Shown: piece by piece, positions 49,187 through 58,914 of the stretch | Layout: each line of letters begins with the position of its first letter | Position numbering within the stretch: position 1 is the stretch's first letter | NCBI RefSeq assembly: GCF_900129315.1 | Contig: NZ_FQUS01000016.1 | Location: forward strand, 62,001-126,000 | DNA from: Fodinibius roseus | GTDB taxonomy: Bacteria > Bacteroidota > Rhodothermia > Balneolales > Balneolaceae | Direction of reading: 5' to 3' | Length of the DNA stretch: 64,000 bases | The notes under the pieces: generated by a model | Told to the model about the DNA's origin: nothing | Database searches by the model: none | Seen by the model: the letters and a program-made list of their open reading frames with translations, nothing else | Translations under genes and position numbers: made by a program

Positions 49187-50797
49187 ATGAATATACCCAC
49201 AGGAAGTAGATACCTGTTTTTCATAATTGTTGGTATATCCATCACCGCTTTATTTATCTATTTATCAGATAATGCGCATATAGCAAAGGTCGAACAAAAC
49301 TTTCCCGGGAATGCTACTACTTTTGATGAGGGAAAAAGGCTATCCCAAAAATACTGCTCGGGTTGCCATTTATACCCAAAACCCTCGCTTCTTCCGAAGC
49401 AAACCTGGACTTCCTCTGTTCTGCCTGCCATGGGTCCCTTGCTGGGAATTTTTAAGCATAAATTTGACACTTATCCAACTGAAACGGACCCCAACCTTCC
49501 GCGGGATTATTACCCTTCAGAGCCGCAAATAAGCAGCACAGAGTGGCAAAAAATTTTGGATTATTACAAGAAGGCTGCCCCCGGGGAATTTAACAAACGG
49601 GAAAAAAAGCAAGAAATTTTGGATGACAAATTCCTTTTCAAGGCCCGCTTCCCGGAACTCCGGACAAAAAACACACCTAAATTAACTGCAGTCCGATTTG
49701 ATACCCGCAACCAGTTGATCTATGCTGCAGATGCCAACCTGAAGAAATTCCTGACCTTCAATAACGACCTGGAGCTTATACATATGTTTGCTTCACCTGC
49801 TCCCATATCGGATATTCGTATCAGGAACACGGAGAATGATGTATGGGGAAAACAAGAGTTACTCCTGACATTCATAGGACGTTTATTGCCAACCGATGCT
49901 CCCGCCGGATCCGTCAAAAGTATATTATATAATTCTCTTGGTACTGAACTGATATCCGATTCACTTCTTTTGAATAATCTCACACGTCCTGTGGAGAGCA
50001 AATGGACAGACCTCAATCAAGACGGGCTGGATGATCTCCTGATCAGTGAATTCGGTCACAGAACAGGAAAACTGTTCTGGGTAGAAAACATCGGAAAAAC
50101 GTTCGCTGCTCAAAAAAATGTATTGCTTGATACTCCCGGCTGCATACAAACCGATATCAAGGATATCAATAAAAATGGCCTGCAGGATATCATAGCGCTT
50201 TGCACGCAAACCGACCAGGCGATTTATCTGTTTGAAAACCAGGGAAAAGGAAATTTTCTGAAGACAACATTGTTGCAATTTCAAATTACTGCAGGATCCA
50301 GTTCATTTGAAATACATGATTTTAATAGTGACGGTCATCCGGATATACTATACACAAGCGGCGACAACGCCGACTATTCCACCATCTTCAAACCCTATCA
50401 CGGGGTCTATATTTTTTTAAATGATGGAAATAACAATTTTACGGAGGAGTGGTTTTACCCCTTACACGGGGCTTATAACGCACAAGCTCACGATTTTAAC
50501 AACGATGGAAGGTTAGATATAGCTGTGATCGCCTTCTATGCAGATTATGAAAATCACCCGGAAGAAGGATTTGTATTTTTTAAAAATGAGGGAAATCTGA
50601 AATTCACTCCCTACCATCATCCCAAGGCTTCAGCCGGACGGTGGATTACCATGGATATAGCCGACTGGAATGATGATGGAAATAAAGACATACTCCTGGG
50701 CAACTTTTCAGAAGGGTCTTTCAATACACCGGACAGCCTGCAGGCCGAATGGCAGGCAGGCCCCTATTTCCTTTTGCTGGAAAATCGACAGGAATAA
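49187..50797 (+). CDS. FG-GAP/VCBS repeat protein with cytochrome c haem motif
   Basis: A 536-residue exported protein. The N-terminal signal or anchor helix (about 9-27) is followed by a haem-binding CSGCH (residues about 57-61) in QKYCSGCHLYPKPSLLPKQT and a WQKILDYYKKAAP cytochrome-like helix. The remainder is a beta-propeller of FG-GAP/VCBS calcium-binding loops, for example DLNQDGLDDLLISEFG, DINKNGLQDIIAL, DFNSDGHPDILYTSGD, DFNNDGRLDIAVIAF, DWNDDGNKDILLGNF. The combination suggests a periplasmic redox or carbohydrate-interaction protein; the substrate is unknown. It is the only plus-strand gene in this minus-strand stretch. Confidence 0.88.
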   Translation: MNIPTGSRYLFFIIVGISITALFIYLSDNAHIAKVEQNFPGNATTFDEGKRLSQKYCSGCHLYPKPSLLPKQTWTSSVLPAMGPLLGIFKHKFDTYPTETDPNLPRDYYPSEPQISSTEWQKILDYYKKAAPGEFNKREKKQEILDDKFLFKARFPELRTKNTPKLTAVRFDTRNQLIYAADANLKKFLTFNNDLELIHMFASPAPISDIRIRNTENDVWGKQELLLTFIGRLLPTDAPAGSVKSILYNSLGTELISDSLLLNNLTRPVESKWTDLNQDGLDDLLISEFGHRTGKLFWVENIGKTFAAQKNVLLDTPGCIQTDIKDINKNGLQDIIALCTQTDQAIYLFENQGKGNFLKTTLLQFQITAGSSSFEIHDFNSDGHPDILYTSGDNADYSTIFKPYHGVYIFLNDGNNNFTEEWFYPLHGAYNAQAHDFNNDGRLDIAVIAFYADYENHPEEGFVFFKNEGNLKFTPYHHPKASAGRWITMDIADWNDDGNKDILLGNFSEGSFNTPDSLQAEWQAGPYFLLLENRQE

Positions 50798-50861
50798 TTA
50801 GCAGTACTTTCCTCCTATCTCATCATTACCTCCTGAGGAGACAAGAATCAGGGATGGCTTG

Positions 50862-52013
50862 TCAAACCTTGATAAATATCTTTTTCCTGTACAAAAAGTA
50901 TAAAAGCAGCCAGACCAGCATCATGGCCCCAAAGGCCTGGAAGACTTCGTGCCAAGGTTCGGGAGCAATGGAATAGATCCCTGCAAACAACAGATGGGAC
51001 GTCTCGCTAAAATCAATAAACCGGTATCCCAGGTATATAGTAAGCGAATTCAGGCCAATGACCTGGAAGAAGAAGGCCCACTTTTTATACTCCAGTACAT
51101 CAATCAGTGCATAGAAGCCAAACATGAAAAGGAAAGCCATCCCCCCCGTCAGCAAGATAAAGGAACTGGACCACAGGTGCTTGTTAACCGGAAAATGAAG
51201 ACCCCATACAAGTCCGATTCCCACGCACGCCGCGCCGGCAAAAAACAGCCTCTGTAGCTTCATGCTGTCTTCACGATTGGACCTTAATATATCACCGGCA
51301 AAAGATCCCAATACCGTCAGGCAGAGAGCCGGCAGCTGGGTCAGCAAACCCAGCTCATCATATGAACCCTGCAACAGGCGTCCCGGCAGCAGCTGCCGGT
51401 CTATCCATCCCACCAAATTGCCTTCAAGCGAAAGATCACCGGCCCCGTGTCCCGGTACGGGAATGAGAAAAAGAGCGGCATAATACAGCAGTAAGATAGA
51501 GCCGACCCACATCAGTCGGCCTTTTTTTGAAAAATTCAGATACAGGAAGGTAGTAATAAACACCGCAATTCCAATTCTGCCGAGGACACTGACATAGCGT
51601 ATTCCGGAAGGCTCGAAAATGGAAACCGGAGCATTTTTATATAGTATCCCCAAGCCTATCAGGATTAGCATTCTCCGGAACATCTTTCTGTATAACTGTG
51701 GCTTGCCCATACCGGTGGAGAGTCCCTTATTCAGTGAAAACGGAAGGGAAACACCGGCAATGAAGAGGAATAGAGGAAAAATGAAGTCATAGAAGGTGAA
51801 ACCATGCCAGGCGGGATGCGTCATCTGTGTGGCCACCCAGTCAATCCAGCCCCATTCGGTTTTTCCTTCCATTCGCCTGATAAACAGAGCCCCTCCCGAA
51901 ATGAGAAGCATATCAAAACCGCGCAACGCATCTATCGAAAGCAGGCGTTTCGACTTCTTAACTCCTGCTGATGTATCTTTTTTCTTCGACGAACCGAGTC
52001 CTAAAAAATTCAA
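50862..52013 (-). CDS. HGSNAT-like acyltransferase membrane protein (DUF5009)
   Basis: Polytopic membrane protein of 383 residues related to heparan-alpha-glucosaminide N-acetyltransferase/NagX. Seen: RLLSIDALRGFDMLLISGGA, HPAWHGFTFYDFIFPLFLFI, AGVSLPFSL and about ten further hydrophobic helices ending YFLYRKKIFIKV. Family members transfer acetyl groups to sugars across the membrane. The listed start is a TTG, with no ATG before the first helix, so the exact N-terminus is unsure. Location among sugar genes agrees with an acyl-sugar role. Confidence 0.88.
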   Translation of the reverse strand: MNFLGLGSSKKKDTSAGVKKSKRLLSIDALRGFDMLLISGGALFIRRMEGKTEWGWIDWVATQMTHPAWHGFTFYDFIFPLFLFIAGVSLPFSLNKGLSTGMGKPQLYRKMFRRMLILIGLGILYKNAPVSIFEPSGIRYVSVLGRIGIAVFITTFLYLNFSKKGRLMWVGSILLLYYAALFLIPVPGHGAGDLSLEGNLVGWIDRQLLPGRLLQGSYDELGLLTQLPALCLTVLGSFAGDILRSNREDSMKLQRLFFAGAACVGIGLVWGLHFPVNKHLWSSSFILLTGGMAFLFMFGFYALIDVLEYKKWAFFFQVIGLNSLTIYLGYRFIDFSETSHLLFAGIYSIAPEPWHEVFQAFGAMMLVWLLLYFLYRKKIFIKV

Positions 52014-52284
52014 TTAAATCGTTTATTTTAATTAAAAATCCTATTTTCTAAATCCTCAACACTCCTACGCTGAAGCTGTACCGCAGAGTTATTCTGAAAA
52101 AGCCCCTGCCAGACGCTGGCAGCTCATATTGAATCCCGAACAGCCCTCGCAGCCCTGTTTTGACCTCTGTTGTAGTGGGTATCAAAGGGTGTTATAAACT
52201 GTAAACACAATTTGCGGCATAAGCCCGTACCCTTCATTTAGGAATCAACAAAGTAGTTCGGGTTCATAAAATCATTTACAAAAA

Positions 52285-53178
52285 CTAATACAACGCTTCT
52301 CTGACCTCCTCTAAAAAGCGGGGTACTTTTTCCTTTGGATCACCTCCCAAGGTTTCGATGGGAATATATCCTTTGTATGCTACATCCTCCAGTATATTCA
52401 CAATCTTCCTCAAGTCTGTTCTGACTACACGATCCCGGTAACCCAGCTGTTCCTTAATCTGCCAGGATATGGCATAAGGCGCTACGCGCGCAATATCTTC
52501 GTATGGATCTTCGGTTGAAAAACTTCCCACATCCAGAATGATACCCAGCCAGTCGGAATCAACGGATGCTATAATCTCCAGTACATGATCGGCATTTTTC
52601 AAATAATCATTGTGGTTTTGCACGCCAATCATCACCCCGTGTGCCTTCCCACAGGCCACACATTTTTTCAAGGCGTCCACAATCCACCCGTTCATTTCAG
52701 TGCGGCTGTAGCCTTCGGGAATGCCCCTGCCCGCAAACACTCTTATCACGGGCGCTCCCAACTTAGAGGCCACTTTTATCCATTGCCTGATATGTTGAAT
52801 ATCAGCTTTTCTCCGGTCCGGGTCGGGATCCGTGAAATTATTGCGTATCCCCGTACCGCTGATCTCCACACCATGGATAAAGGCTTTTCGCTTAATCTTG
52901 TAGATATATTCATCCGAGGGCACATCCGGATAGCCTGGAAAATAGTAGCCCGTCGGATCCAGTGCATCAAAGTTGAGCTCAGAGCAATACATCAGCAACT
53001 CCTCCAACGTCATTTCTCCATTCTCCAGGTAACGGTTAAAAGAGTAGGCATTTAAACTAATTCTAATGCCTTTATTTATCCTATTTTCAACGCCCGCTGC
53101 CTGCTGATTGACCTTTTGCCACGGTAAAAGTGTCCCCATGGCTAACGCCGACGTTTTTAAAAATTTTCTTCTGCTCAT
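52285..53178 (-). CDS. Sugar isomerase/epimerase-like TIM barrel with Tat-like signal
   Basis: A 297-residue xylose-isomerase-like barrel. The leader MSRRKFLKTSALAMGTLLPW carries the RRKFLK twin-arginine pattern. Then ISLNAYSFNRYLENGEMTLE, FDALDPTGYYFPGYPDVPSD, GAPVIRVFAGRGIPEGYSRT, GVMIGVQNHNDYLKNADHVL, LGIILDVGSFSTEDPYEDIA and GYIPIETLGGDPKEKVPRFL. Related to the protein at 47978 but only distantly. Probably acts on a sugar or sugar acid in the periplasm; details unknown. Confidence 0.9.
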   Translation of the reverse strand: MSRRKFLKTSALAMGTLLPWQKVNQQAAGVENRINKGIRISLNAYSFNRYLENGEMTLEELLMYCSELNFDALDPTGYYFPGYPDVPSDEYIYKIKRKAFIHGVEISGTGIRNNFTDPDPDRRKADIQHIRQWIKVASKLGAPVIRVFAGRGIPEGYSRTEMNGWIVDALKKCVACGKAHGVMIGVQNHNDYLKNADHVLEIIASVDSDWLGIILDVGSFSTEDPYEDIARVAPYAISWQIKEQLGYRDRVVRTDLRKIVNILEDVAYKGYIPIETLGGDPKEKVPRFLEEVREALY

Positions 53179-53441
53179 AATTTTTTAATTAGAAGGCAAT
53201 AGTATGTAAAAAAATTCTTTTATTTAAAAATATATAACTTAGTCATCCGCGCCCATCGCTCTTATTCACAGTCCCCTCACATACCACAGACTTATCGCAC
53301 AATGATACATATACCCCGGGTATCTCAGCAGAACTTCCGGTTGTCTGTACCTTCGCCGGGCAATGTTGCGAGATAGTCATACCGGATTTGTTACTAATGA
53401 TTGATATTCTCCAAGCAGTGGCAACAAACTCTGAAATAACT

Positions 53442-56400
53442 TCAGGGCAACATCGGGCCAGCAGTGTTTCTTCCAAAAATCTGCGGCGGCTGATTATTTT
53501 TCACTACTACGATCAGAGGCGAATTATCCTGCGAAGTAAAAACAGGCATAATGCCTCGTGTTTCCCCTTGCACATAGAAACCACTGGCCCGCATATCCAA
53601 AGCTTTAAACGCCCCGTTGCCCTTCCCTCGCAGCAACAATCCATAACTGGCATCCTGCCGCCCTCCAAGGCTTGGTTTAACATCGTACAAATTACCGCCC
53701 AATAACAGGTCCTTATCCCCATCGCCGTCAAAATCACCGGAATGCATCGCCAGCACGGGCGCACTCTGTGTTTTCCCGGGAAGTTCCCGTACGTTAAACG
53801 AACCATCACCGCGATTTTCGATATACAGGGAAGCAAGAGTATTCACTTCTTTAACCTGTGCTTCTCTTATAATTTTTTCTCCGAATATTTCCTCCATCGA
53901 CTTTTCAGTGTATGCGGTATAAGTGGCAACTTCATTAGCCAGGGATCTAAACTGTTGAAGAAATTCATTGAGCGGCTCAAGAGGATAATACTGCCCGTTA
54001 TCGGGGTAAGCAATCACAGAAGATATCTGCCCGCTGCCTACAAAATCCTGTGTATATAATCGCAAAGGGTTTTCTTCGGAAGCTTCCAATCTTGAGTTTT
54101 TTCCAAAATTACCTGCAATGATATCAGGGAGTCCGTCGCCATTAAAATCATCTACCAGAAGTTTCGACCATAGCCCTTTTGTGCCGGAGAACTCATTTTC
54201 GGGGTCTTCCAGGCCTAATTGTTTTCCATCATTCGTAAAGATAGTTACCGGCATCCACTCCCCCACCACAACCAGGTCCGGGTAGCCCGAATCCGTCATA
54301 TCCGCCCATTGGGCGTCGGTAACCATACCTATCTTGCGTAACTCAGGGGCTACAGATTCTGTTACATCTGTAAACTGGCCGGTACCATCATTTTTGAGCA
54401 GGTAACTTTTGGGAGAAAGACCGTAATTCCAGGATTTCCGGCTGCCGACAAAAAGATCCGTATGCCCGTCTCCATTATAATCAGCAGCAGCTACGACTGA
54501 CCCATTGGTAGAAACATCGGGCAAGCTACCTGTAGCCTTACGGAAGGCACCTTCCCCCTGATTGATGTACAATCGGTCCCTTAGCAGATCATCGTTATTG
54601 TGCTTTTCATTACCGCCGCTGACAACATACAAGTCTGGTAACTCATCGCCATTTGCATCAAAAAAGATGGCAGAAACATCCTCGCTATCCCTGTCGAGTT
54701 CAAATAATATGTTATTGGATGACAAAACAGAGAATGTACCGTCTTCTTGTTGCGAAAAAAGCTGTCCCGGCTGACCGTGGGCGCCCCCGAAAAACAGGTC
54801 ATCCCTTCCATCCCCATTTACATCACCGCGGGCGATAGCGGGACCCAGTGTCGACATTTTATAGGGCAGGTAGGGTTCCCGCCTGAAATCATTAAAGCGG
54901 TTCTCCCGGTGCTCGAAATCAAGTCGTACCTGATCTGTGATCTCCCTGAACAAAGCATGATCATAGCCGCGTTGCATTTGCTCGTAATCAAATGCCCCGC
55001 CGGCATTCTCCTGGTCGATCTCCAGCATTTGATTTGCCTGAACACGATCCATTGTCTCGAAGGAGTGGTCGGGCCAGATAACCCTTAAAGAATCAATCGC
55101 AGTGACATGGCCAAGACCAACATGCAAAATATGATCAACCGACGACTGAAATCCCCTGGTCGGCATCTGTTCCTGGAAAAAGACCCGGTTATCTTTATAC
55201 AAAAGCACTTTTGCACCAATACCGGAGCTGTTCATTCCCCGGCCGTGGAGCTTCACCTTCAGGTAGTTGGTGCTGTCGGATGGCTCGGTTGTGTTCCGGT
55301 AAACAAAAGCCGGCATATTGACGTTATTCACGACCAGATCCAGCCTGCCGTTGTTGTTCAGGTCGGCGTAAGCAGCCCCGCTGGAATAACCCGGCTGATC
55401 CAGCCCCCAGCTCTGCGCCTCATTGGTAAAGGTTATGTCCCCATTATTCTTATAGGCATAATTGGGGATTTTTACAGGAGGCATCTCCTCAATGAGTTCA
55501 ATATTTTCCTGGGCAATGTCTTCACTCAGCGAAATCTGCCGGCTTTTTTCCTGCAGCAGCCGGTTATAGTCCATATCGGTAGGCCTTCCGACCATTCCAT
55601 TGGTTATAAAAATATCTTTCAGCCCGTCATTATCCATATCCATGATTAGAGCCGACCAGCTCCAGTCCGTAGCTGCCACGCCCGCAGCAAAGCCGATGTC
55701 ACTAAATAAAGGCGTTCCGTCGGGACGGTCTCCCCGGTTTAACTGCAGGGTGTTATGGGAGTACTGTGGATTATAACCAAATCTAAGATTGGTGCGCACT
55801 CTTTCATAGGAATCCAAAATTCCGGACCTTCTCAAGATCTCATTGTCTTCGGGGAGCATATCCAGCGATATTAAATCCACATTGCCGTCATTGTTTAAAT
55901 CCCCCGCATCGTTACCCATTGATGATTTACTGGTATGTCCCACCGATGCGTACAGCGCTTCCCCGAATGTACCATCTTTACGGTTGATATAAAGATAATC
56001 GTCCTCATGATAATCATTGCCAATATAGATATCCGGCCACCCATCCATGTTAATATCCGTTACCGCAATCCCCAGACCATACCCCAAAGCACTGCTGTAA
56101 ATACCCGATTGCTCCGTTACATCCCTGAACGTATCTCCGTCATTTCTGTACAGCCGGTCGCCTGCCAGGGAATCATGTACAGCCCGAAGCCGCTCAGCCC
56201 TCCCTTTTGTATTCTCACTGTGGAAAGAATGATTCAGCAGGTACAGATCCAGGTCGCCATCCCCGTCATAGTCAAAGAATGCCGCCTGTGTTGAGTACCC
56301 CTTAAAATCAAGACCGTAGCCGGATGCACTTTCCGTAAAAGTATTGTCCCCGTCATTAATGAAGAGCTGATTCGCCCCGGTCTTATTTCCATAGTTCACC

Positions 56401-56807
56401 CGGCTGACATACATATCCAGATAGCCATCACCATTTATATCAGCCATTGTTGCGCCTGTAGACCATCCTTCAGTATCCCCACCAACCCCTGCTGAAGCTG
56501 TTATATCTTTAAAAATAAAGTCTCCTTTATTCAGATACAGCTTATTCGCCCGCTCATTGCCGACAAAATAAATATCCGCCAACCCGTCATTGTTGATATC
56601 CCCGACAGCTACGCCACCACCATCATAAAAATAACCGTAATTTTGAATATTCAGTTCTTTGGTATTGGTAATATGATTCTCAAAATTGATATTCGTATGC
56701 TCCGTCGTCAACAATTCAAACCTCTTCTCCTCTTTTTCCAGGGTACATCCGGAGATATATAAGCAACAAAGGACAGACAGGACTGCCAAATACAATATAT
56801 TACGCAC
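53442..56807 (-). CDS. FG-GAP repeat lipoprotein with ASPIC/UnbV domain
   Basis: Large 1,121-residue surface or periplasmic lipoprotein (signal ending LYISGCTLEKE). At least a dozen FG-GAP/VCBS calcium loops of the form DxNxDGxxD run through both halves (DINNDGLADIYFVGNERANK, DYDGDGDLDLYLLNHSF, DMDNDGLKDIFITNG, DVNGDGRDDLFFGGAHG, DFNGDGLPDIIAGNFG). In the middle is an ASPIC/UnbV segment (LKVKLHGRGMNSSGIGAKVL, MPTRGFQSSVDHILHVGLGH, LRVIWPDHSFETM). The start is a GTG with AAGG seven bases upstream. Such CRTAC1-like proteins are often encoded beside SusC/SusD, suggesting a polymer-binding role. Confidence 0.9.
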   Translation of the reverse strand: MRNILYLAVLSVLCCLYISGCTLEKEEKRFELLTTEHTNINFENHITNTKELNIQNYGYFYDGGGVAVGDINNDGLADIYFVGNERANKLYLNKGDFIFKDITASAGVGGDTEGWSTGATMADINGDGYLDMYVSRVNYGNKTGANQLFINDGDNTFTESASGYGLDFKGYSTQAAFFDYDGDGDLDLYLLNHSFHSENTKGRAERLRAVHDSLAGDRLYRNDGDTFRDVTEQSGIYSSALGYGLGIAVTDINMDGWPDIYIGNDYHEDDYLYINRKDGTFGEALYASVGHTSKSSMGNDAGDLNNDGNVDLISLDMLPEDNEILRRSGILDSYERVRTNLRFGYNPQYSHNTLQLNRGDRPDGTPLFSDIGFAAGVAATDWSWSALIMDMDNDGLKDIFITNGMVGRPTDMDYNRLLQEKSRQISLSEDIAQENIELIEEMPPVKIPNYAYKNNGDITFTNEAQSWGLDQPGYSSGAAYADLNNNGRLDLVVNNVNMPAFVYRNTTEPSDSTNYLKVKLHGRGMNSSGIGAKVLLYKDNRVFFQEQMPTRGFQSSVDHILHVGLGHVTAIDSLRVIWPDHSFETMDRVQANQMLEIDQENAGGAFDYEQMQRGYDHALFREITDQVRLDFEHRENRFNDFRREPYLPYKMSTLGPAIARGDVNGDGRDDLFFGGAHGQPGQLFSQQEDGTFSVLSSNNILFELDRDSEDVSAIFFDANGDELPDLYVVSGGNEKHNNDDLLRDRLYINQGEGAFRKATGSLPDVSTNGSVVAAADYNGDGHTDLFVGSRKSWNYGLSPKSYLLKNDGTGQFTDVTESVAPELRKIGMVTDAQWADMTDSGYPDLVVVGEWMPVTIFTNDGKQLGLEDPENEFSGTKGLWSKLLVDDFNGDGLPDIIAGNFGKNSRLEASEENPLRLYTQDFVGSGQISSVIAYPDNGQYYPLEPLNEFLQQFRSLANEVATYTAYTEKSMEEIFGEKIIREAQVKEVNTLASLYIENRGDGSFNVRELPGKTQSAPVLAMHSGDFDGDGDKDLLLGGNLYDVKPSLGGRQDASYGLLLRGKGNGAFKALDMRASGFYVQGETRGIMPVFTSQDNSPLIVVVKNNQPPQIFGRNTAGPMLP

Positions 56808-56899
56808 GAAATACCTTATGCTTTCTTAATTTAAAGTTTGCATAGCCATTTAACGTCGGATTTTATTCCGTTGGATCACCCTTAATATAGCCTGTAAAT

Positions 56900-56932
56900 A
56901 GAAAGAGACAACCCTAATGGTTGCCTCTCTTC
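56900..56932 (-). terminator. Probable terminator after susD
   Basis: On the minus strand AGAGAGGCAACC, a short loop and GGTTGTCTCTTT pair with one bulge and run into TCTATTT. It lies 40 bp beyond the SusD stop and before the FG-GAP/UnbV gene. Confidence 0.5.
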
Positions 56933-56970
56933 TAAGTTAACAGCATGGGGTAAGCTCGTGATGGTTATTT

Positions 56971-58881
56971 TTAATTATAACCGGGATTTTGCTGTAATAC
57001 CGGCTCCCCACCCACGGTACTTAAATCTATCTGATTTTGCGGTATAGGGTAATATTCATTCTTGCCCGCTGTAAACTGCCCGTCCCTGGTTGGAATGCCC
57101 AGCGCCGGACCCTCATAACTGAAGAACTCATTCATCTGTTCTTCCGCTTCGCCCCACCGGACAAGATCAAAAAAGCGATGACCTTCCATGGCCAATTCAA
57201 GCTTGCGTTCAAAGTGAACTGCTTCACGGGCAAAGTTCGGATCAGTGAACTGGGCGGAGGTATACTCTGCAATATCATAATTGGGAATCTCGTATTCCTG
57301 CCAATTGTTGGCATTGCCTGAGCCTCCTCCCAGATATACAAAGGTCGACTCCGTATCTTCGCGAATCACCCAGTCGAACTGGCTGACATCATCCAGGCCA
57401 AGCATTTCATTTTCATTAGCGACCTCAGCTATGGCCTGTGACCTGTTATGATCCAGGTTGACCCACCCATTTTCGTTGGCCGCCCGGGCGCGGACACGGT
57501 TTACATACTGGCGCGCCTGCTCCAGGGATCCGACTTCTACTTCAGCCTCGGCTGCCAGCAGCAAGACATCTGCAAACCGGATTACATACGTATTAATCGC
57601 CGATCCCGGTGCCCAGGAGTTAAGATCCGCATATTCAGCCTGCTGTTCAGCCCAATAAACGTGCTTTTTGGGACCATAGGGACCAAAGTTTTCGGGTTCC
57701 CGCGCCCAGGCCACGCCCGGGTAAGGTCCCCAGTCCAAATAGGGCACCCCTCTCCGGCCAACGGTCCAGTCCAGCCGGGGATCCAGCGGCCCCTCATAGG
57801 GCTGAAACTCATCTTCCGGTGATACGCCCATATCATTATTGACCATCTCATCATTATATGGATCAGGGTCATTTACATCAATAATCGGAAGGCCGCTGCC
57901 ATCGGTTCTGAATGAATTCACAAGATCCTGGGTCGGCTGATAATAACCGCAGCAGGGAAAAGGGCTGGTATCGCCGTAAGGGAAAGCAGAAGACATCCCC
58001 AGATTAGCATTATCCGTGTGCCCCGTTCCGTCGTTGGCAACCATTTCCACCGCAAATACGGCTTCCGGGTTTCCATCTTCACGGGCGGGATTGTAATTTT
58101 GCCGGAACTCCTCAATCAGATCATACGCAACGCCCTGTGAGGTCACACCATTCGCAATAATTTCATCGAAAAGAGCCTTTGCCTCACTCCATTTTTCCTG
58201 GTATACATAGGTTTTGGCCAAGTAAGAAGCGGCTGCCCATTTATTAACCCTCGCTGCATCGTTCTGTACTTCCGGCAGGTTTTGATAAGCATACTCGAAG
58301 TCAGCCTCAATATTCGGCCAGATATCCTGGTCATTGGGCTGATTGGGGTTTTCGGTATCCTCATCAATCCAGGGAACCATGTTGAACATCTTTTTAAGTT
58401 CAAAATAAAAATGGCCCCGTAAAAAGCGAGCTTCTCCCGCTACCCGGTCTTTGGCTTCCTGGCTCATATCATCGACCTCATCGACCAGGTTTAAGACGGC
58501 ATTGGTACGATTAATACCCTCATAAGTAGCGGTCCACTTCCCATCCAGAAAACTGATGCTGGCGGAGGCATTGCCATTCCCTATCTGGACATAGCCGTTG
58601 GTATTTCCCAGGGATTCCCCTTTATGGGCATCTCCACCGGCCAGACTTCCGTACACCCAGTTACTTACGTCCGTAGCTTCCCTCCTTTCGGATGACATCA
58701 ACTGTCCATCCAGGGCCCCGTAAGCCCCTACAAGCAGGGTTTCCACTCCCTCCTGGTTGGCCAACACATCTTCACTCAGTGCTCCCTTGGCCGGCACATC
58801 GATAATCGAATCACAGGCATAAAAGAGAACCCCGATTGCTATCAGACTCACTATTATTATGCTATTTCTTAATGTATTCAT
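56971..58881 (-). CDS. susD: SusD/RagB family nutrient-binding outer-membrane lipoprotein
   Basis: Surface glycan-binding partner of SusC, 636 residues. A lipoprotein signal (IGVLFYACDSIID) leads to the N-terminal SusD helices (VETLLVGAYGALDGQLMSSE), TPR-like units (GEARFLRGHFYFELKKMFNM, AAASYLAKTYVYQEKWSEAK) and the C-terminal RagB block VIRFADVLLLAAEAEVEVG ... ELAMEGHRFFDLVRWGEA. ATG 58881 has AAAGGA eight bases upstream; an in-frame ATG exists at 58911. It lies 33 bp after the SusC stop. In context the ligand is probably an oligogalacturonide. Confidence 0.95.
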   Translation of the reverse strand: MNTLRNSIIIVSLIAIGVLFYACDSIIDVPAKGALSEDVLANQEGVETLLVGAYGALDGQLMSSERREATDVSNWVYGSLAGGDAHKGESLGNTNGYVQIGNGNASASISFLDGKWTATYEGINRTNAVLNLVDEVDDMSQEAKDRVAGEARFLRGHFYFELKKMFNMVPWIDEDTENPNQPNDQDIWPNIEADFEYAYQNLPEVQNDAARVNKWAAASYLAKTYVYQEKWSEAKALFDEIIANGVTSQGVAYDLIEEFRQNYNPAREDGNPEAVFAVEMVANDGTGHTDNANLGMSSAFPYGDTSPFPCCGYYQPTQDLVNSFRTDGSGLPIIDVNDPDPYNDEMVNNDMGVSPEDEFQPYEGPLDPRLDWTVGRRGVPYLDWGPYPGVAWAREPENFGPYGPKKHVYWAEQQAEYADLNSWAPGSAINTYVIRFADVLLLAAEAEVEVGSLEQARQYVNRVRARAANENGWVNLDHNRSQAIAEVANENEMLGLDDVSQFDWVIREDTESTFVYLGGGSGNANNWQEYEIPNYDIAEYTSAQFTDPNFAREAVHFERKLELAMEGHRFFDLVRWGEAEEQMNEFFSYEGPALGIPTRDGQFTAGKNEYYPIPQNQIDLSTVGGEPVLQQNPGYN

Positions 58882-58914
58882 AATGTCATCCTTTGTGTTT
58901 AATAAATTCATTTA

